Below, one piece after another: positions 45,673 to 60,871 of a stretch of 64,000 nt of DNA; within the stretch, counting starts at the first letter, position 1, and each line of letters starts with the position of its first letter. Made by a program: the position numbers and the translations under genes. Source of the DNA: Superficieibacter electus (GTDB lineage Bacteria > Pseudomonadota > Gammaproteobacteria > Enterobacterales > Enterobacteriaceae). The notes beneath the pieces are model-generated. The model was not told where the DNA came from. It did not search any database and saw only the letters and a list, made by a program, of their open reading frames with translations. The stretch lies in assembly GCF_002915575.1 (NCBI RefSeq), contig NZ_PQGD01000005.1:124001-188000 (forward strand), in the 5' to 3' direction.

Positions 45673-46560
45673 TTACCAGACGTAAGCCAGCAAACTGTGT
45701 GAATCCGGCACCATAAAGTCCACGGACATCATCACGCTGAGCGCGGTAATGGCGATGATGGAAAAGCCGAACAGCTTGCGCGCCCAGACTTTATCATCTT
45801 CCACTTTATAACCGCGCAGCGCCATCCCCAGCCACCAGACGCTGACCGCCGCCGCGACGATCAGATACTTATACCCGGCATAACCGCCCAGGGTCAGCAT
45901 CAGCGTCGCTACCGCGAAGGCGATGATGTACAGCGTAATGTGGTTTTTGGCTACTGAAATGCCTTTCACCACCGGCAGGACCGGAATGTTCGCCGCCTGA
46001 TAATCCTTAAAGCGGAAAATCGCAATGGCGTAGGAGTGAGGCATCTGCCACAGGCTGAAAATTGCCAGCAGAATAGCCGCACCGCTGTCGAACTGGTTGG
46101 CAACCGCGCAGTAGCCAATCACCGGCGGCGCTGCGCCGGAGAGAGAGCCAATCAGCGTGCCGTAAACCGAGTGACGTTTCATATACAGGCTATACACGCC
46201 CACATATACCACGAAACCCATAACCCCCAGCCAGCAGGCCAGCGGATTGGCACCGAACCACAGCAGCATAAAGCCAGCAATACCCAACAAGGTGGCGTAC
46301 ACCAGCGAGACTTTTGGCGAGATCAGCCCCTTGACCAGCACCCGGTTTTTCGTCCGCTCCATCTTACGATCGATGTCGCGGTCGATATAGTTGTTGAAAA
46401 CACAACCAGAGGCGACCACCAGAGATACGCCAAGCAGCGTATAGATGAATAGCGGATAGTTAATGCTGCCCTTAGAGGCCAGCAGGAATCCGCCGATCAC
46501 CGAGATCAGGTTGCCAAAAATGATGCCTGGTTTTGTGACTTGCAGGTATTGCTTAAACAT
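45673..46560 (-). CDS. cyoE: CyoE, protohaem IX farnesyltransferase (haem O synthase)
   Basis: 295 residues, UbiA-superfamily prenyltransferase with nine or so helices. Asp-rich motif [20 protein letters not shown] and the second motif near [14 protein letters not shown] are intact. It adds farnesyl (made by IspA) to haem B to form haem O for CyoB. I used ATG 46560 ([12 protein letters not shown]); E. coli has one more Met. Last gene of cyoABCDE. Confidence 0.97.
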   Translation of the reverse strand: MFKQYLQVTKPGIIFGNLISVIGGFLLASKGSINYPLFIYTLLGVSLVVASGCVFNNYIDRDIDRKMERTKNRVLVKGLISPKVSLVYATLLGIAGFMLLWFGANPLACWLGVMGFVVYVGVYSLYMKRHSVYGTLIGSLSGAAPPVIGYCAVANQFDSGAAILLAIFSLWQMPHSYAIAIFRFKDYQAANIPVLPVVKGISVAKNHITLYIIAFAVATLMLTLGGYAGYKYLIVAAAVSVWWLGMALRGYKVEDDKVWARKLFGFSIIAITALSVMMSVDFMVPDSHSLLAYVW

Positions 46561-46571
46561 ACTCGCCGCTC

Positions 46572-46901
46572 TTAGTGAAGCATCATGTTGTAGTTGAGGT
46601 TCCACATAATCCAGATTGAACCCACTACCAGGATGGCGATAATAATCACGGTAAAGACAAAGGCCGTCAGGTTCCAGCGCTCCTCAGATGAGGTGTTCAT
46701 GTGCAGGAAGCAGACCAGATGTACCAGAATCTGTACCACTGCGGTAACCAGAATGGTCCCGAGGATCGCACCGTGCGAGATGGCACCGCTCATCACCAGC
46801 CAGAACGGGATCACCGTCAGGATGATCGACAGGATAAATCCCGTCATGTAGGTTTTTACGCTGCCGTGGGACGCGCCGTTGTGATCGGTTGAATGACTCA
46901 T
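46572..46901 (-). CDS. cyoD: CyoD, cytochrome bo3 oxidase subunit IV
   Basis: 109 residues, three membrane helices, starting [19 protein letters not shown] as in E. coli. A small subunit needed for assembly of the oxidase. Its start codon shares one base with the cyoC stop (TAATG), so translation is coupled. Confidence 0.97.
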   Translation of the reverse strand: MSHSTDHNGASHGSVKTYMTGFILSIILTVIPFWLVMSGAISHGAILGTILVTAVVQILVHLVCFLHMNTSSEERWNLTAFVFTVIIIAILVVGSIWIMWNLNYNMMLH

Positions 46902-47514
46902 TACATCGCCCCCATCAGATAAACTACAGAGAACACACAGATCCACACCACGTCGAGGAAGTGCCAGAACAGGCTCAGGCACATAATACGGGTGCGGTTC
47001 GTGCTGGTCAGCCCGCGACGGGACACCTGGAACATCAGGATCGCCATCCATACCAGGCCGGAGGTTACGTGCAGACCGTGCGTCCCGACCAGCGCAAAGA
47101 ACGCTGACAGGAAGCCGCTGCGGTCAGGACCGAAACCTTCAGCAATCAGGTGATGGAATTCATAGATTTCCATTCCCACGAACCCGGCACCAAACAAGAA
47201 GGTGAGGGCAAGCCAGGTGATCACCTGGCTTTTGTTGTTTTTGTGCATGGCGATCGCCGCCATGCCGTAGGTGATGGAGCTAAACAACAGCAGGAAGGTC
47301 TCTACCAGCACGAACGGCAGTTCAAAAATGTCCTTGCCGGTCGGGCCGCCCGCGGTGCCGTTAACCAGCACCGCATAGGTTGCGAACAGGCATGAGAACA
47401 GAATGCAGTCGCTCATCAGGTAGATCCAGAAACCGAACACTTTGTTCGATCCTGCATCGTGGTGCCCATGGTCATGCGCATGGGCCGTCGTTTGATTAAA
47501 GGTGCTCGTTGCCA

Positions 47515-47515
<1 letters not shown>
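46901..47515 (-). CDS. cyoC: CyoC, cytochrome bo3 oxidase subunit III
   Basis: 204 residues, five membrane helices; haem-copper oxidase subunit III fold with [18 protein letters not shown] and [14 protein letters not shown]. Overlaps cyoB and cyoD by one base each (TAATG arrangement), as expected for stoichiometric synthesis. Confidence 0.97.
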
Positions 47516-50932
<3,417 letters not shown>

Positions 50933-52414
50933 TTATTTCTGGATGAGCGGGGAATGGCGTAGCGCCAGATAATCAAGCATGCCGCCGCACGCGACGCCCG
51001 CTACCGCGATCAGTGCGCCTGCCTCCAGGAGGTACGGTGCAAAAGACAGATGGAATAGCCCTGCCGCATTGATGATGAGCGTAACCAGCCACAGGCCAAG
51101 CAACAGGCAACCCAGCATCAACAGGCGTAGTGCAAAACGATAAGCGCGGGTAAAGCGTGAGCGCGGCAGAAAGCCATCATGTTGCCGGGTATATTCCAGT
51201 GTCTGCCGACATACCAGTAACAGCAATAACCCTGGCACTGCGGCAATGACGCTGAAAAGGTAGAACGTTGACCAGCCGTGCGCCTCAACAAACCAGCCGG
51301 CAATGGGGCCCACGTAAACGCGACCAACTGCGGAAAGGGCCGAGAGCAGGGCAAACTGGGTAGCGGAGAAAGCGCGATTGCATAGCGTCATCAGCAGGGC
51401 GACAAAGGCCGCCGTCCCCATGCCGCCGCACAGGTTTTCAAAGAACACCGCCGCGCCCATGCTGATCATATTTTTATCGGTCACGGAGAGCAGCCAATAA
51501 CCAGCATTAGACGCGCCCTGTAAAATGCCAAAGATGAGCAGGGCGCGGAACAGGGACAAACGCTGCATCAACATACCGCCGTAAAGTGCGCCAATAATGG
51601 TTGCCAGCAGCCCCAGCGTTTTATTCACAACACCAACATCACCAGCGTCAAAGCCCACGCCGCGGATCAGGAAGGTGGTGGTTAAACTCATGGCAAAGGC
51701 ATCCCCAAGTTTATAAAGCACAATCAGCAGCAGAATAAGCCAGGCATTATTGCGGCCAAAAAAGTCACGTAAAGGTTCCGCGACGGCCTGTTCCAGCGTT
51801 TTGGGCACCGGGATGGAATCTGCGGGTTCAGGAGCCAGCAGGGTCGCAATAATGCATGGAATAAGCAGCGCTGCCATTAGCCAGTACATTCCCTGCCAGC
51901 CGAGCCAGCGGTCCGCCAGCCACAGTGCCAGTCCACCGGATACCAGCATGCCGAGGCGATAGCCGAGCACGCTGATCGCCGCACCGGTACCGCGTTCCTG
52001 CGCGGGTAATACGTCCGTTTTCCACGCGTCAAAAACGATGTCCTGCGACGCTGAACAGAAAGCAATAATCACCGCCAGTGCTGCCATCCAGCGCAACTGG
52101 CTGCCGGGATCGAGAAAACCCATCGCGGCAATCGACAGTAACAGTAACGCCTGCGTGGCCAGCAACCAGCCACGTCGGCGACCAAACAGTGGTGGCGTAT
52201 AGCGGTCCATCAACGGCGACCAGAGAAACTTAAACACGTACGCCTGACCGACCAGCGAAAAAAAACCAATGGTTTTAAGATCGATATTCTCGACGGTCAT
52301 CCACGCCTGAAGCGTGCCGGAAGTCAGGGCGAGCGGTAAGCCTGAGGCAAAACCCAGGATCAGCAGAATGGCAGATTTAGGCTGCCGGAAGAGGTGCAAA
52401 TAGCGGCTGGACAT
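50933..52414 (-). CDS. ampG: AmpG, anhydromuropeptide permease
   Basis: 493 residues with about 14 membrane segments. Imports GlcNAc-anhydro-MurNAc peptides for cell-wall recycling, and so supplies the signal that induces AmpC beta-lactamase in species that have AmpR. Sequence LGFASGLPLALTSGTLQAWM at the start and DRYTPPLFGRRRGW are characteristic. It follows yajG by 45 bases in the same direction, as in E. coli. Confidence 0.97.
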   Translation of the reverse strand: MSSRYLHLFRQPKSAILLILGFASGLPLALTSGTLQAWMTVENIDLKTIGFFSLVGQAYVFKFLWSPLMDRYTPPLFGRRRGWLLATQALLLLSIAAMGFLDPGSQLRWMAALAVIIAFCSASQDIVFDAWKTDVLPAQERGTGAAISVLGYRLGMLVSGGLALWLADRWLGWQGMYWLMAALLIPCIIATLLAPEPADSIPVPKTLEQAVAEPLRDFFGRNNAWLILLLIVLYKLGDAFAMSLTTTFLIRGVGFDAGDVGVVNKTLGLLATIIGALYGGMLMQRLSLFRALLIFGILQGASNAGYWLLSVTDKNMISMGAAVFFENLCGGMGTAAFVALLMTLCNRAFSATQFALLSALSAVGRVYVGPIAGWFVEAHGWSTFYLFSVIAAVPGLLLLLVCRQTLEYTRQHDGFLPRSRFTRAYRFALRLLMLGCLLLGLWLVTLIINAAGLFHLSFAPYLLEAGALIAVAGVACGGMLDYLALRHSPLIQK

Positions 52415-52459
52415 AAAAGGTGAGTACTGACCCGGCCTGCGCCGGGTCAGTAAACAACA

Positions 52460-53038
52460 TTAACGCGCGTTCTGTTTGACGAAATCGTGAATGCTGGTGT
52501 CCTGCGCCATATCGGAAATGGTATCCGTTAAGACGTTGTTAACCGCATCAGCGATGTTTTTATTGGATGCCTGGAATGCGCCTTCAACAGAGTAGTTAGC
52601 ACGATAATTTTTCGTCATCTTACTGCCGTTCGCCGCCGTGGCGATAATTGCGATGTCAGCCTTGGTCGCGATGTTGTAACGCACATTACCCTGCGAGACG
52701 TCGGCGTAGAGCTGATTAACGATGATTTGCAGATCCACCGCGCCGTTTGGCCCGATCATATATCCCCGCGCGGTCATCTGTTTCTCCAGCACTTCCTGCA
52801 AGAGGAAGCGCAGGTCGCGGGAAGCGGTCAAAGTCACCTGCTGATTGTCACGAGTGACTTTGGACAGCGCCTGGTCAGGACGTTGATCGGCACCGTTAAT
52901 GCTGACCGTCACGCCCATCAGGCTTGGGTCCTGCTGGGGAAGGGTGATTTTGGGCGAAACATCAATCGTCGTGGGTGGTGTGGCGCATCCCGCCAGCATA
53001 AACAAAGCCATTAACGGGAAAAGTAATTTTTTAAACAT
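52460..53038 (-). CDS. yajG: YajG, outer-membrane-type lipoprotein
   Basis: 192 residues, equal to E. coli. Signal peptide with lipobox LAGC, so Cys18 is lipidated. The remainder contains DVSPKITLPQQDPSLMGVTVSINGADQRPDQ and has no assigned function. Upstream of ampG and divergent from bolA. Confidence 0.95.
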   Translation of the reverse strand: MFKKLLFPLMALFMLAGCATPPTTIDVSPKITLPQQDPSLMGVTVSINGADQRPDQALSKVTRDNQQVTLTASRDLRFLLQEVLEKQMTARGYMIGPNGAVDLQIIVNQLYADVSQGNVRYNIATKADIAIIATAANGSKMTKNYRANYSVEGAFQASNKNIADAVNNVLTDTISDMAQDTSIHDFVKQNAR

Positions 53039-53342
53039 TTTGAGGATCTCAGCGCAGTGTGTACTTATAAGAAGAAAATTTCCGCCATCATAACATTGCT
53101 AACAATTAGGGGAAGTGCCTGGCGCATGTAAATTCACCGCGTTGTCCGTTTTCTGACCGGTCAGCAGGTTAATGGCAGATACAGTTGGCAAATCAGCCGT
53201 ATCCGGCCGTTAACTTCAGCGGTTTGGCTGGAAAAAGGGGATGGAAGCTAAATTTTTGTTGTCTAAATGTAATAGAAGCGGTAAAAGCGGCTACGATTTA
53301 AAGGGATGGGCGACCCCTCAACGTTGTCGGAGGAGTAAATTC
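53039..53342. promoter_or_regulatory. Divergent yajG-bolA promoter region
   Basis: 304 bases without a gene. It contains a perfect 12-bp palindrome CTGACCGGTCAG (53153-53164) of unknown meaning and a strong ribosome site GGAGGAG before bolA. In E. coli bolA is read from a stationary-phase (sigma S) promoter; I could not delimit it with confidence here. Confidence 0.4.
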
Positions 53343-53660
53343 ATGATGATACGCGAACAAATCGAAGATAAATTAAGGGCAGCGTTTAACCCCGTGTTCC
53401 TCGAAGTTGTGGATGAAAGCTACCGCCACAACGTACCGGCTGGTTCAGAAAGCCATTTTAAAGTGGTTCTGGTCAGCGATCGCTTTACCGGCGAACGTTT
53501 TCTTAGCCGCCATCGAATGATTTACAGCACCTTAAGCAGTGAACTGTCTTCCACTGTGCACGCGCTGGCGTTGCATACCTATACCCATAAAGAGTGGGAA
53601 GGGCTACAGGATACGATCTTTGCCTCGCCTCCCTGCCGCGGTGCGGGTAGCATCGCGTAA
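53343..53660 (+). CDS. bolA: BolA, stress-responsive morphogen/transcription factor
   Basis: 105 residues, almost identical to E. coli ([39 protein letters not shown]). BolA-fold protein that binds DNA and, with monothiol glutaredoxin, iron-sulfur clusters; it affects cell shape and biofilm. ATG 53343 with GGAGGAG upstream; ATG 53346 is adjacent. The frame is open to 53241 without a ribosome site. Confidence 0.97.
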   Translation: MMIREQIEDKLRAAFNPVFLEVVDESYRHNVPAGSESHFKVVLVSDRFTGERFLSRHRMIYSTLSSELSSTVHALALHTYTHKEWEGLQDTIFASPPCRGAGSIA

Positions 53661-53715
53661 GAAAACGTATTTGCAACGAGCGGAGCTTTTCCAGTATGTT
53701 GCTACAGATTATGTG

Positions 53716-53742
53716 AAAACGGCCTGCGGGCCGTTTTGTTTT
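53716..53742 (+). terminator. Rho-independent terminator after bolA
   Basis: Stem AAAACGGCC (53716-53724) / GGCCGTTTT (53729-53737), then GTTTTG. Lies 55 bases beyond the bolA stop. Confidence 0.8.
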
Positions 53743-53828
53743 GTCTGAATTTTGCGCAAAATGCGCAGCCTTCAGACAAAATTAGCCGGGAATTGTGAAA
53801 AGTGCAGCCGCGCGCGCAATAACCGTTC

Positions 53829-53857
53829 TCGACTCATAAAAGTGATGCCGCTATAAT
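53829..53857 (+). promoter_or_regulatory. tig promoter
   Basis: A consensus -10 TATAAT (53852-53857) with -35-like TCGACT (53829-53834) at 17-bp spacing, about 150 bases before tig. The rest of the 343-base bolA-tig gap is the tig 5' leader. Confidence 0.6.
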
Positions 53858-53994
53858 GCTGCGTCTTATTTTTCGGAATGTCTTCGGGATGATTCTGACG
53901 CAGGGAATGGGTTTCTGATTCGAGAGAACATCCCGGTACTGTGAAACACAGACATGTTTCCAGGTAGAGTTGACCGAGCACTGTGATTTTTTGA

Positions 53995-55302
<1,308 letters not shown>

Positions 55303-55332
55303 TTTTCACCGCCTTTGGCTCTATGTTTGTAC

Positions 55333-55366
55333 AAAAACCCGTCACCTTCTGGTGACGGGTTTTTTT
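55333..55366 (+). terminator. Rho-independent terminator after tig
   Basis: Perfect stem AAAAACCCGTCACC / GGTGACGGGTTTTT with loop TTCT, continuing into T residues. Confidence 0.9.
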
Positions 55367-55439
55367 TACTGTCGTTAATGCTCTGAAAGAGTGCCAAAAC
55401 GCTATTTCAGTGTTAGCGTAACAGCAAAAGGTTGTTATG

Positions 55440-55468
55440 CTTGAAATAGGGTGATGTCGTACCCATAA
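55440..55468 (+). promoter_or_regulatory. Heat-shock (sigma 32) promoter of clpPX
   Basis: -35 CTTGAAA (55440-55446), 15-base spacer, -10 CCCATAA (55462-55468), which fits the sigma 32 consensus. It lies about 165 bases before clpP. E. coli clpP has a sigma 32 promoter in the same position. Confidence 0.75.
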
Positions 55469-55634
55469 CGGGGAGACAGCTGTAAAGTTTCTGACTGATA
55501 TACCGAAATAGCGTTAATGCTTTTAGTAAAGGTCGCCAATGAACTGGCAGCCCGAGGGATGAAGAAGTGTATAATCCGTCTACGTGGTAACCATCAGTAC
55601 AGCGCTTTTTTCAATTATTATCCAGGAGACGGAA

Positions 55635-56258
55635 ATGTCATACAGTGGCGAACGAGATAATTTTGCACCGCACATGGCCCTGGTGCCCATGGTCATTGAG
55701 CAGACTTCACGTGGTGAGCGTTCTTTTGATATTTACTCCCGTCTGCTCAAGGAACGCGTTATTTTCATGGCCGGCCAGGTCGAAGACCATATGGCTAACC
55801 TGATCGTAGCGCAGATGCTGTTTCTGGAAGCGGAAAACCCGGAAAAAGATATTTACCTGTATATTAACTCGCCGGGTGGGGTGATCACTGCCGGGATGTC
55901 AATCTATGACACCATGCAGTTCATCAAGCCAGACGTCAGCACCATCTGTATGGGGCAGGCTGCTTCGATGGGGGCCTTCCTGCTGACTGCCGGGGCGAAA
56001 GGCAAGCGTTTCTGCCTGCCGAACTCACGCGTCATGATCCACCAGCCGTTAGGCGGTTATCAGGGTCAGGCGACGGATATCGAAATTCATGCCCGCGAAA
56101 TCCTGAAAGTGAAAGGCCGCATGAATGAACTTATGGCACATCACACGGGTCAATCTCTTGAGCAGATCGAACGCGACACCGAGCGCGATCGCTTCTTATC
56201 TGCGACGGAATCCGTAGAATATGGTCTGGTGGACTCTATCCTGACCCAACGTAATTGA
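55635..56258 (+). CDS. clpP: ClpP, ATP-dependent protease proteolytic subunit
   Basis: 207 residues with a short propeptide. Catalytic triad Ser111 (GQAASMGAF), His136 (MIHQPLGG) and Asp185. Forms the 14-subunit chamber that works with ClpX or ClpA. I chose ATG 55635 ([13 protein letters not shown]), matching E. coli, with GGAGACGGAAA upstream; the frame is open to 55584. Confidence 0.98.
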   Translation: MSYSGERDNFAPHMALVPMVIEQTSRGERSFDIYSRLLKERVIFMAGQVEDHMANLIVAQMLFLEAENPEKDIYLYINSPGGVITAGMSIYDTMQFIKPDVSTICMGQAASMGAFLLTAGAKGKRFCLPNSRVMIHQPLGGYQGQATDIEIHAREILKVKGRMNELMAHHTGQSLEQIERDTERDRFLSATESVEYGLVDSILTQRN

Positions 56259-56386
56259 TGCCCAGGCAGTACGTGTGCCGCTATACTATAGCTATGGCGG
56301 CACAACGCTTGCGAAGCGGCTTGCGCTTAAGAATGGCACTTGCGTCGTGATGTGCGGCACAAAGAACTTAAGAAGAGGTTTTACTC

Positions 56387-57661
56387 ATGACAGATAAACG
56401 CAAAGATGGATCGGGCAAACTGTTGTACTGCTCTTTTTGCGGCAAAAGCCAGCATGAAGTGCGTAAACTGATTGCCGGGCCGTCCGTGTATATCTGCGAC
56501 GAATGTGTCGATTTATGTAACGATATCATTCGCGAAGAGATCAAAGAAGTGGCACCGCATCGCGAACGTAGCGCACTGCCGTCGCCGCATGAAATCCGTC
56601 ATCATCTGGACGATTATGTCATCGGTCAGGAACAGGCGAAAAAAGTCCTGGCGGTTGCGGTTTACAACCATTACAAGCGTCTGCGCAATGGCGATACCAG
56701 CAACGGTGTAGAGCTCGGCAAAAGTAACATTTTGCTGATTGGCCCGACCGGTTCTGGTAAAACCCTGCTGGCGGAAACCCTGGCGCGCCTGCTGGATGTG
56801 CCATTCACTATGGCAGATGCGACCACCCTGACTGAAGCCGGTTACGTGGGTGAGGACGTCGAAAATATCATCCAGAAACTGCTGCAGAAATGTGACTACG
56901 ACGTGCAGAAAGCTCAGCGCGGTATCGTATATATCGATGAAATCGATAAGATTTCTCGTAAGTCTGATAATCCGTCGATTACCCGTGATGTGTCCGGCGA
57001 AGGGGTACAGCAGGCGTTGCTGAAACTGATCGAAGGTACAGTGGCTGCCGTTCCGCCGCAGGGTGGACGTAAACATCCGCAGCAGGAGTTTTTGCAGGTC
57101 GATACCTCCAAAATCCTGTTCATCTGTGGCGGTGCGTTTGCCGGCCTGGATAAAGTCATCGCCCATCGTGTCGAAACCGGCTCCGGCATTGGTTTTGGCG
57201 CGACGGTAAAAGCACAATCTGATAAAGCGAGCGAAGGTGAATTACTGGCGCAGGTTGAACCGGAAGATTTGATCAAATTTGGTCTCATCCCGGAATTTAT
57301 TGGCCGTCTGCCGGTGGTGGCTACCCTCAGCGAGCTGAGCGAAGAAGCGCTGATTCAGATCCTCAAAGAGCCGAAAAACGCCCTGACCAAGCAGTATCAG
57401 GCGCTGTTTAACCTCGAAGGCGTTGAACTTGAATTCCGTGACGAAGCGCTGGACGCTATCGCTAAAAAAGCGATGGCACGTAAAACCGGCGCGCGCGGTC
57501 TGCGCTCCATCGTCGAGGCTGCGCTGCTGGATACCATGTACGACCTTCCGTCTCAGGAAGAAGTTGAAAAAGTGGTTGTCGACGAGTCGGTTATTACCGA
57601 ACACACTAAACCATTGCTGATTTATGGTACCTCTGAAGCCCAGCAGGCATCAGGCGAATAA
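56387..57661 (+). CDS. clpX: ClpX, AAA+ unfoldase of ClpXP
   Basis: 424 residues. N-terminal zinc domain with Cys15, Cys18, Cys37 and Cys40; Walker A GPTGSGKT (about 119-126), Walker [11 protein letters not shown], sensor motifs, and the IGF loop that docks on ClpP (SGIGFGATV). Unfolds ssrA-tagged and other substrates. Same strand as clpP, 128 bases downstream. A terminator follows. Confidence 0.98.
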   Translation: MTDKRKDGSGKLLYCSFCGKSQHEVRKLIAGPSVYICDECVDLCNDIIREEIKEVAPHRERSALPSPHEIRHHLDDYVIGQEQAKKVLAVAVYNHYKRLRNGDTSNGVELGKSNILLIGPTGSGKTLLAETLARLLDVPFTMADATTLTEAGYVGEDVENIIQKLLQKCDYDVQKAQRGIVYIDEIDKISRKSDNPSITRDVSGEGVQQALLKLIEGTVAAVPPQGGRKHPQQEFLQVDTSKILFICGGAFAGLDKVIAHRVETGSGIGFGATVKAQSDKASEGELLAQVEPEDLIKFGLIPEFIGRLPVVATLSELSEEALIQILKEPKNALTKQYQALFNLEGVELEFRDEALDAIAKKAMARKTGARGLRSIVEAALLDTMYDLPSQEEVEKVVVDESVITEHTKPLLIYGTSEAQQASGE

Positions 57662-57687
57662 TTAACCAATTTATACAATCAGTTAAT

Positions 57688-57721
57688 AAAAAAGGGGGGA
57701 TTTTATCTCCCCTTTTATTTT
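57688..57721 (+). terminator. Rho-independent terminator after clpX
   Basis: Stem AAAAGGGGGGA (57690-57700 region) / TCTCCCCTTTT with one mismatch, then ATTTTT, 27 bases past the clpX stop. Confidence 0.8.
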
Positions 57722-57735
57722 TCCTGTCACAGAGC

Positions 57736-57763
57736 GTTGAATGTAGGTGAATCATCCCCATAT
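57736..57763 (+). promoter_or_regulatory. Heat-shock (sigma 32) promoter of lon
   Basis: -35 GTTGAA (57736-57741), 14-base spacer, -10 CCCCATAT (57756-57763), about 80 bases before the lon start. E. coli lon is controlled by sigma 32 from the same place. Confidence 0.7.
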
Positions 57764-57841
57764 ACTGAATCACATGTTAAAGATGCATGCAGTACAGTGC
57801 TATCTGTTTACCTGGCGGACACTAAACTAAGAGAGAGCTCT

Positions 57842-60196
57842 ATGAATCCTGAGCGTTCTGAACGCATTGAAATCCCCGTATTGCCATTGCGCGATGTGGT
57901 GGTTTATCCGCACATGGTCATACCCTTATTTGTAGGGCGGGAAAAATCTATCCGTTGCCTTGAAGCCGCTATGGATCATGATAAAAAAATCATGCTGGTG
58001 GCGCAGAAAGAAGCATCGACGGATGAGCCGGGTGTAAACGATCTTTTCACCGTCGGGACCGTGGCCTCTATTTTACAAATGCTGAAGCTGCCTGACGGCA
58101 CGGTAAAAGTGCTGGTTGAAGGCTTGCAGCGTGCGCGTATTACTGCGTTAACGGACGATGGTGAGCATTTTTCCGCCAAAGCGGAGTACCTGGAATCCCC
58201 GGCGATGGACGAGCGCGAACAGGAAGTCCTGGTTCGCACCGCGATCGGTCAGTTTGAAGGCTATATCAAACTGAATAAAAAAATTCCCCCGGAAGTACTG
58301 ACCTCATTAAACAGTATTGACGATCCGGCGCGCCTGGCGGACACCATCGCCGCTCATATGCCGTTAAAACTGGCGGATAAACAATCGGTGCTGGAAATGG
58401 CCGACGTTAATGAGCGCCTTGAATATCTGATGGCGATGATGGAATCAGAAATCGATCTGCTCCAGGTTGAGAAACGTATTCGCAACCGCGTTAAGAAGCA
58501 GATGGAAAAATCGCAGCGTGAGTATTATCTGAATGAGCAAATGAAAGCCATTCAGAAAGAACTCGGTGAGATGGATGACGCGCCAGATGAAAACGAAGCG
58601 CTGAAACGCAAAATCGACGCGGCGAAAATGCCGAAAGAGGCAAAAGAAAAAACCGAAGCCGAACTGCAAAAGCTGAAGATGATGTCGCCGATGTCCGCGG
58701 AGGCGACGGTGGTGCGCGGTTATATCGACTGGATGGTTCAGGTACCGTGGAATGCGCGTAGCAAGGTCAAAAAAGACCTGCGTCAGGCGCAGGAAATCCT
58801 CGACACCGATCACTACGGCCTGGAGCGCGTCAAAGACCGCATCCTCGAGTACCTCGCGGTACAAAGCCGCATGAACAAGCTGAAAGGACCGATTCTGTGC
58901 CTGGTGGGGCCGCCGGGGGTAGGTAAAACCTCTCTGGGTCAGTCCATTGCCAGAGCTACCGGGCGTAAATACATCCGTATGGCACTGGGCGGCGTGCGTG
59001 ACGAAGCTGAAATTCGTGGTCACCGCCGCACTTATATCGGTTCAATGCCGGGTAAACTTATCCAGAAAATGGCGAAAGTGGGCGTGAAAAACCCGCTGTT
59101 CCTGCTTGATGAGATCGACAAAATGTCGTCGGACATGCGTGGCGATCCGGCTTCCGCCCTGCTTGAGGTACTGGACCCTGAGCAGAACGTGGCATTTAGC
59201 GATCATTATCTGGAAGTGGATTACGATCTCAGCGACGTGATGTTCGTAGCAACGTCGAACTCCATGAATATTCCGGCTCCGCTGCTGGATCGTATGGAAG
59301 TGATCCGTCTGTCCGGTTATACCGAAGACGAAAAACTCAATATTGCCAAACAGCACCTTCTGCCGAAGCAAATTGAGCGTAACGCCTTGAAAAGCAGTGA
59401 AATTACCGTTGATGATAGCGCGATTACCGGCATCATTCGCTACTATACCCGTGAAGCGGGCGTGCGTAGCCTTGAGCGTGAAATTTCCAAACTGTGTCGC
59501 AAAGCGGTTAAACAACTGCTGCTCGACAAAACGCTCAAGCACATCACTATCAACAGTGACAACCTGAAGGATTTCCTCGGCGTCCAGCGCTTTGACTATG
59601 GTCGTGCGGACAACGAAAACCGCGTGGGCCAGGTCACTGGTCTGGCATGGACCGAAGTGGGTGGCGATCTGCTGACCATTGAGACTGCCTGCGTGCCGGG
59701 TAAAGGTAAGCTGACCTACACCGGTTCGCTGGGTGAAGTCATGCAGGAATCCATTCAGGCGGCGCTAACCGTGGTGCGTGCACGTGCTGAGAAACTTGGC
59801 ATCAATAGCGACTTCCACGAAAAACGCGATATTCATGTTCACGTACCGGAAGGGGCGACACCGAAAGACGGTCCAAGCGCCGGTATCGCAATGTGTACCG
59901 CACTGGTCTCCTGCTTAACCGGCAACCCGGTACGCGCTGATGTGGCGATGACTGGTGAAATCACCCTGCGCGGGCTGGTACTGCCTATCGGTGGTCTGAA
60001 AGAGAAACTGCTGGCGGCGCATCGCGGCGGTATTAAAACGGTGCTTATTCCTTACGAGAATAAACGCGATCTGGAAGAGATCCCGGACAACGTGATTGCC
60101 GACCTTGAGATTCATCCTGTGAAGCGAATTGAGGAAGTTCTGAGTCTCGCATTGCAAAATGAACCCTCCGGAATGCAGGTTGTAAGCGCAAAATAG
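57842..60196 (+). CDS. lon: Lon, ATP-dependent protease
   Basis: 784 residues, the E. coli length. N-terminal substrate-binding domain (to about 300), AAA+ module with Walker [10 protein letters not shown] (from about 356) and Walker [11 protein letters not shown], and the protease domain with the Ser679-Lys722 dyad ([21 protein letters not shown]). Degrades misfolded proteins and regulators such as SulA and RcsA. I chose ATG 57842 ([12 protein letters not shown]); AGAGAG lies upstream, and the earlier in-frame ATG at 57737 lies within the promoter. Confidence 0.98.
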   Translation: MNPERSERIEIPVLPLRDVVVYPHMVIPLFVGREKSIRCLEAAMDHDKKIMLVAQKEASTDEPGVNDLFTVGTVASILQMLKLPDGTVKVLVEGLQRARITALTDDGEHFSAKAEYLESPAMDEREQEVLVRTAIGQFEGYIKLNKKIPPEVLTSLNSIDDPARLADTIAAHMPLKLADKQSVLEMADVNERLEYLMAMMESEIDLLQVEKRIRNRVKKQMEKSQREYYLNEQMKAIQKELGEMDDAPDENEALKRKIDAAKMPKEAKEKTEAELQKLKMMSPMSAEATVVRGYIDWMVQVPWNARSKVKKDLRQAQEILDTDHYGLERVKDRILEYLAVQSRMNKLKGPILCLVGPPGVGKTSLGQSIARATGRKYIRMALGGVRDEAEIRGHRRTYIGSMPGKLIQKMAKVGVKNPLFLLDEIDKMSSDMRGDPASALLEVLDPEQNVAFSDHYLEVDYDLSDVMFVATSNSMNIPAPLLDRMEVIRLSGYTEDEKLNIAKQHLLPKQIERNALKSSEITVDDSAITGIIRYYTREAGVRSLEREISKLCRKAVKQLLLDKTLKHITINSDNLKDFLGVQRFDYGRADNENRVGQVTGLAWTEVGGDLLTIETACVPGKGKLTYTGSLGEVMQESIQAALTVVRARAEKLGINSDFHEKRDIHVHVPEGATPKDGPSAGIAMCTALVSCLTGNPVRADVAMTGEITLRGLVLPIGGLKEKLLAAHRGGIKTVLIPYENKRDLEEIPDNVIADLEIHPVKRIEEVLSLALQNEPSGMQVVSAK

Positions 60197-60220
60197 TGAC
60201 CTTGCGCAAAGAGCGCTAAT

Positions 60221-60266
60221 AAAAAAGGGGCTGGTGAGTGAATTCGGACTTGCCAGCCTTTTTTTG
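60221..60266 (+). terminator. Rho-independent terminator after lon
   Basis: AAAAAAGGGGCTGG ... CCAGCCTTTTTTT: a G+C-rich stem with an intervening loop of about 17 bases and a T-run. Confidence 0.75.
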
Positions 60267-60406
60267 TATAGCTAATTTAGATTGCTGGTCTGACACGTCA
60301 TTGGTAACTGATGTTGTAAGGGCATGTCAGTCCTGTTATAACTGCTGCGCGGTCGTACGATGAAGGACTCATGTACGATATAAATTATAAAGAGAGGAAG
60401 AGAACA

Positions 60407-60679
60407 GTGAATAAATCTCAACTGATAGACAAAATTGCTGCAGGGGCTGATATCTCTAAAGCTGCGGCTGGACGTGCGTTAGATGCTTTAATTGCTTCTG
60501 TTACGGAATCTCTGCAGGCCGGAGATGACGTTGCACTGGTAGGTTTTGGTACTTTTGCTGTGAAAGAGCGTGCTGCCCGTACTGGTCGCAACCCGCAAAC
60601 AGGTAAAGAGATCACCATCGCTGCCGCTAAAGTCCCGGGTTTCCGCGCGGGTAAAGCGCTGAAAGACGCAGTAAACTGA
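60407..60679 (+). CDS. hupB: HupB, DNA-binding protein HU-beta
   Basis: 90 residues. Nucleoid protein that bends DNA; forms HU with HupA. Conserved [20 protein letters not shown] arm and C-terminal [12 protein letters not shown]. The start is GTG at 60407 ([13 protein letters not shown]), with AGAGAGGAAGAG before it. It differs from E. coli at a few positions ([15 protein letters not shown]), more like Klebsiella/Enterobacter forms, which argues against E. coli as the source. Confidence 0.98.
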   Translation: MNKSQLIDKIAAGADISKAAAGRALDALIASVTESLQAGDDVALVGFGTFAVKERAARTGRNPQTGKEITIAAAKVPGFRAGKALKDAVN

Positions 60680-60710
60680 TCGTTTCCCGTAAGGGATGTG
60701 ACACAGTATG

Positions 60711-60738
60711 AGGGCGCATCATTTGATGTGCCTTTTTT
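60711..60738 (+). terminator. Rho-independent terminator after hupB
   Basis: Stem AGGGCGCATCA / TGATGTGCCTT (with G-U pairs) followed by TTTTTAT. Confidence 0.7.
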
Positions 60739-60871
60739 ATTTGTGATGAGGGATTTCTGTTTTTGCTGCTGACAATGGCCCCGTTTTCTTGTCACAATAC
60801 CCCTTTACGCGCAGGGTTCGTGCTATGCTGCGCGACGTATCAAGTCATCTACAGCGGAGCGTTGTTACACC

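Noticed and set aside
53153-53164. Palindrome CTGACCGGTCAG as a specific operator
   Set aside because: Too short and without a second copy or a local regulator; reported only as part of the yajG-bolA gap.
56513-57217. Minus-strand open frame of 234 codons inside clpX
   Set aside because: Antisense shadow of clpX, with no recognisable protein motif.
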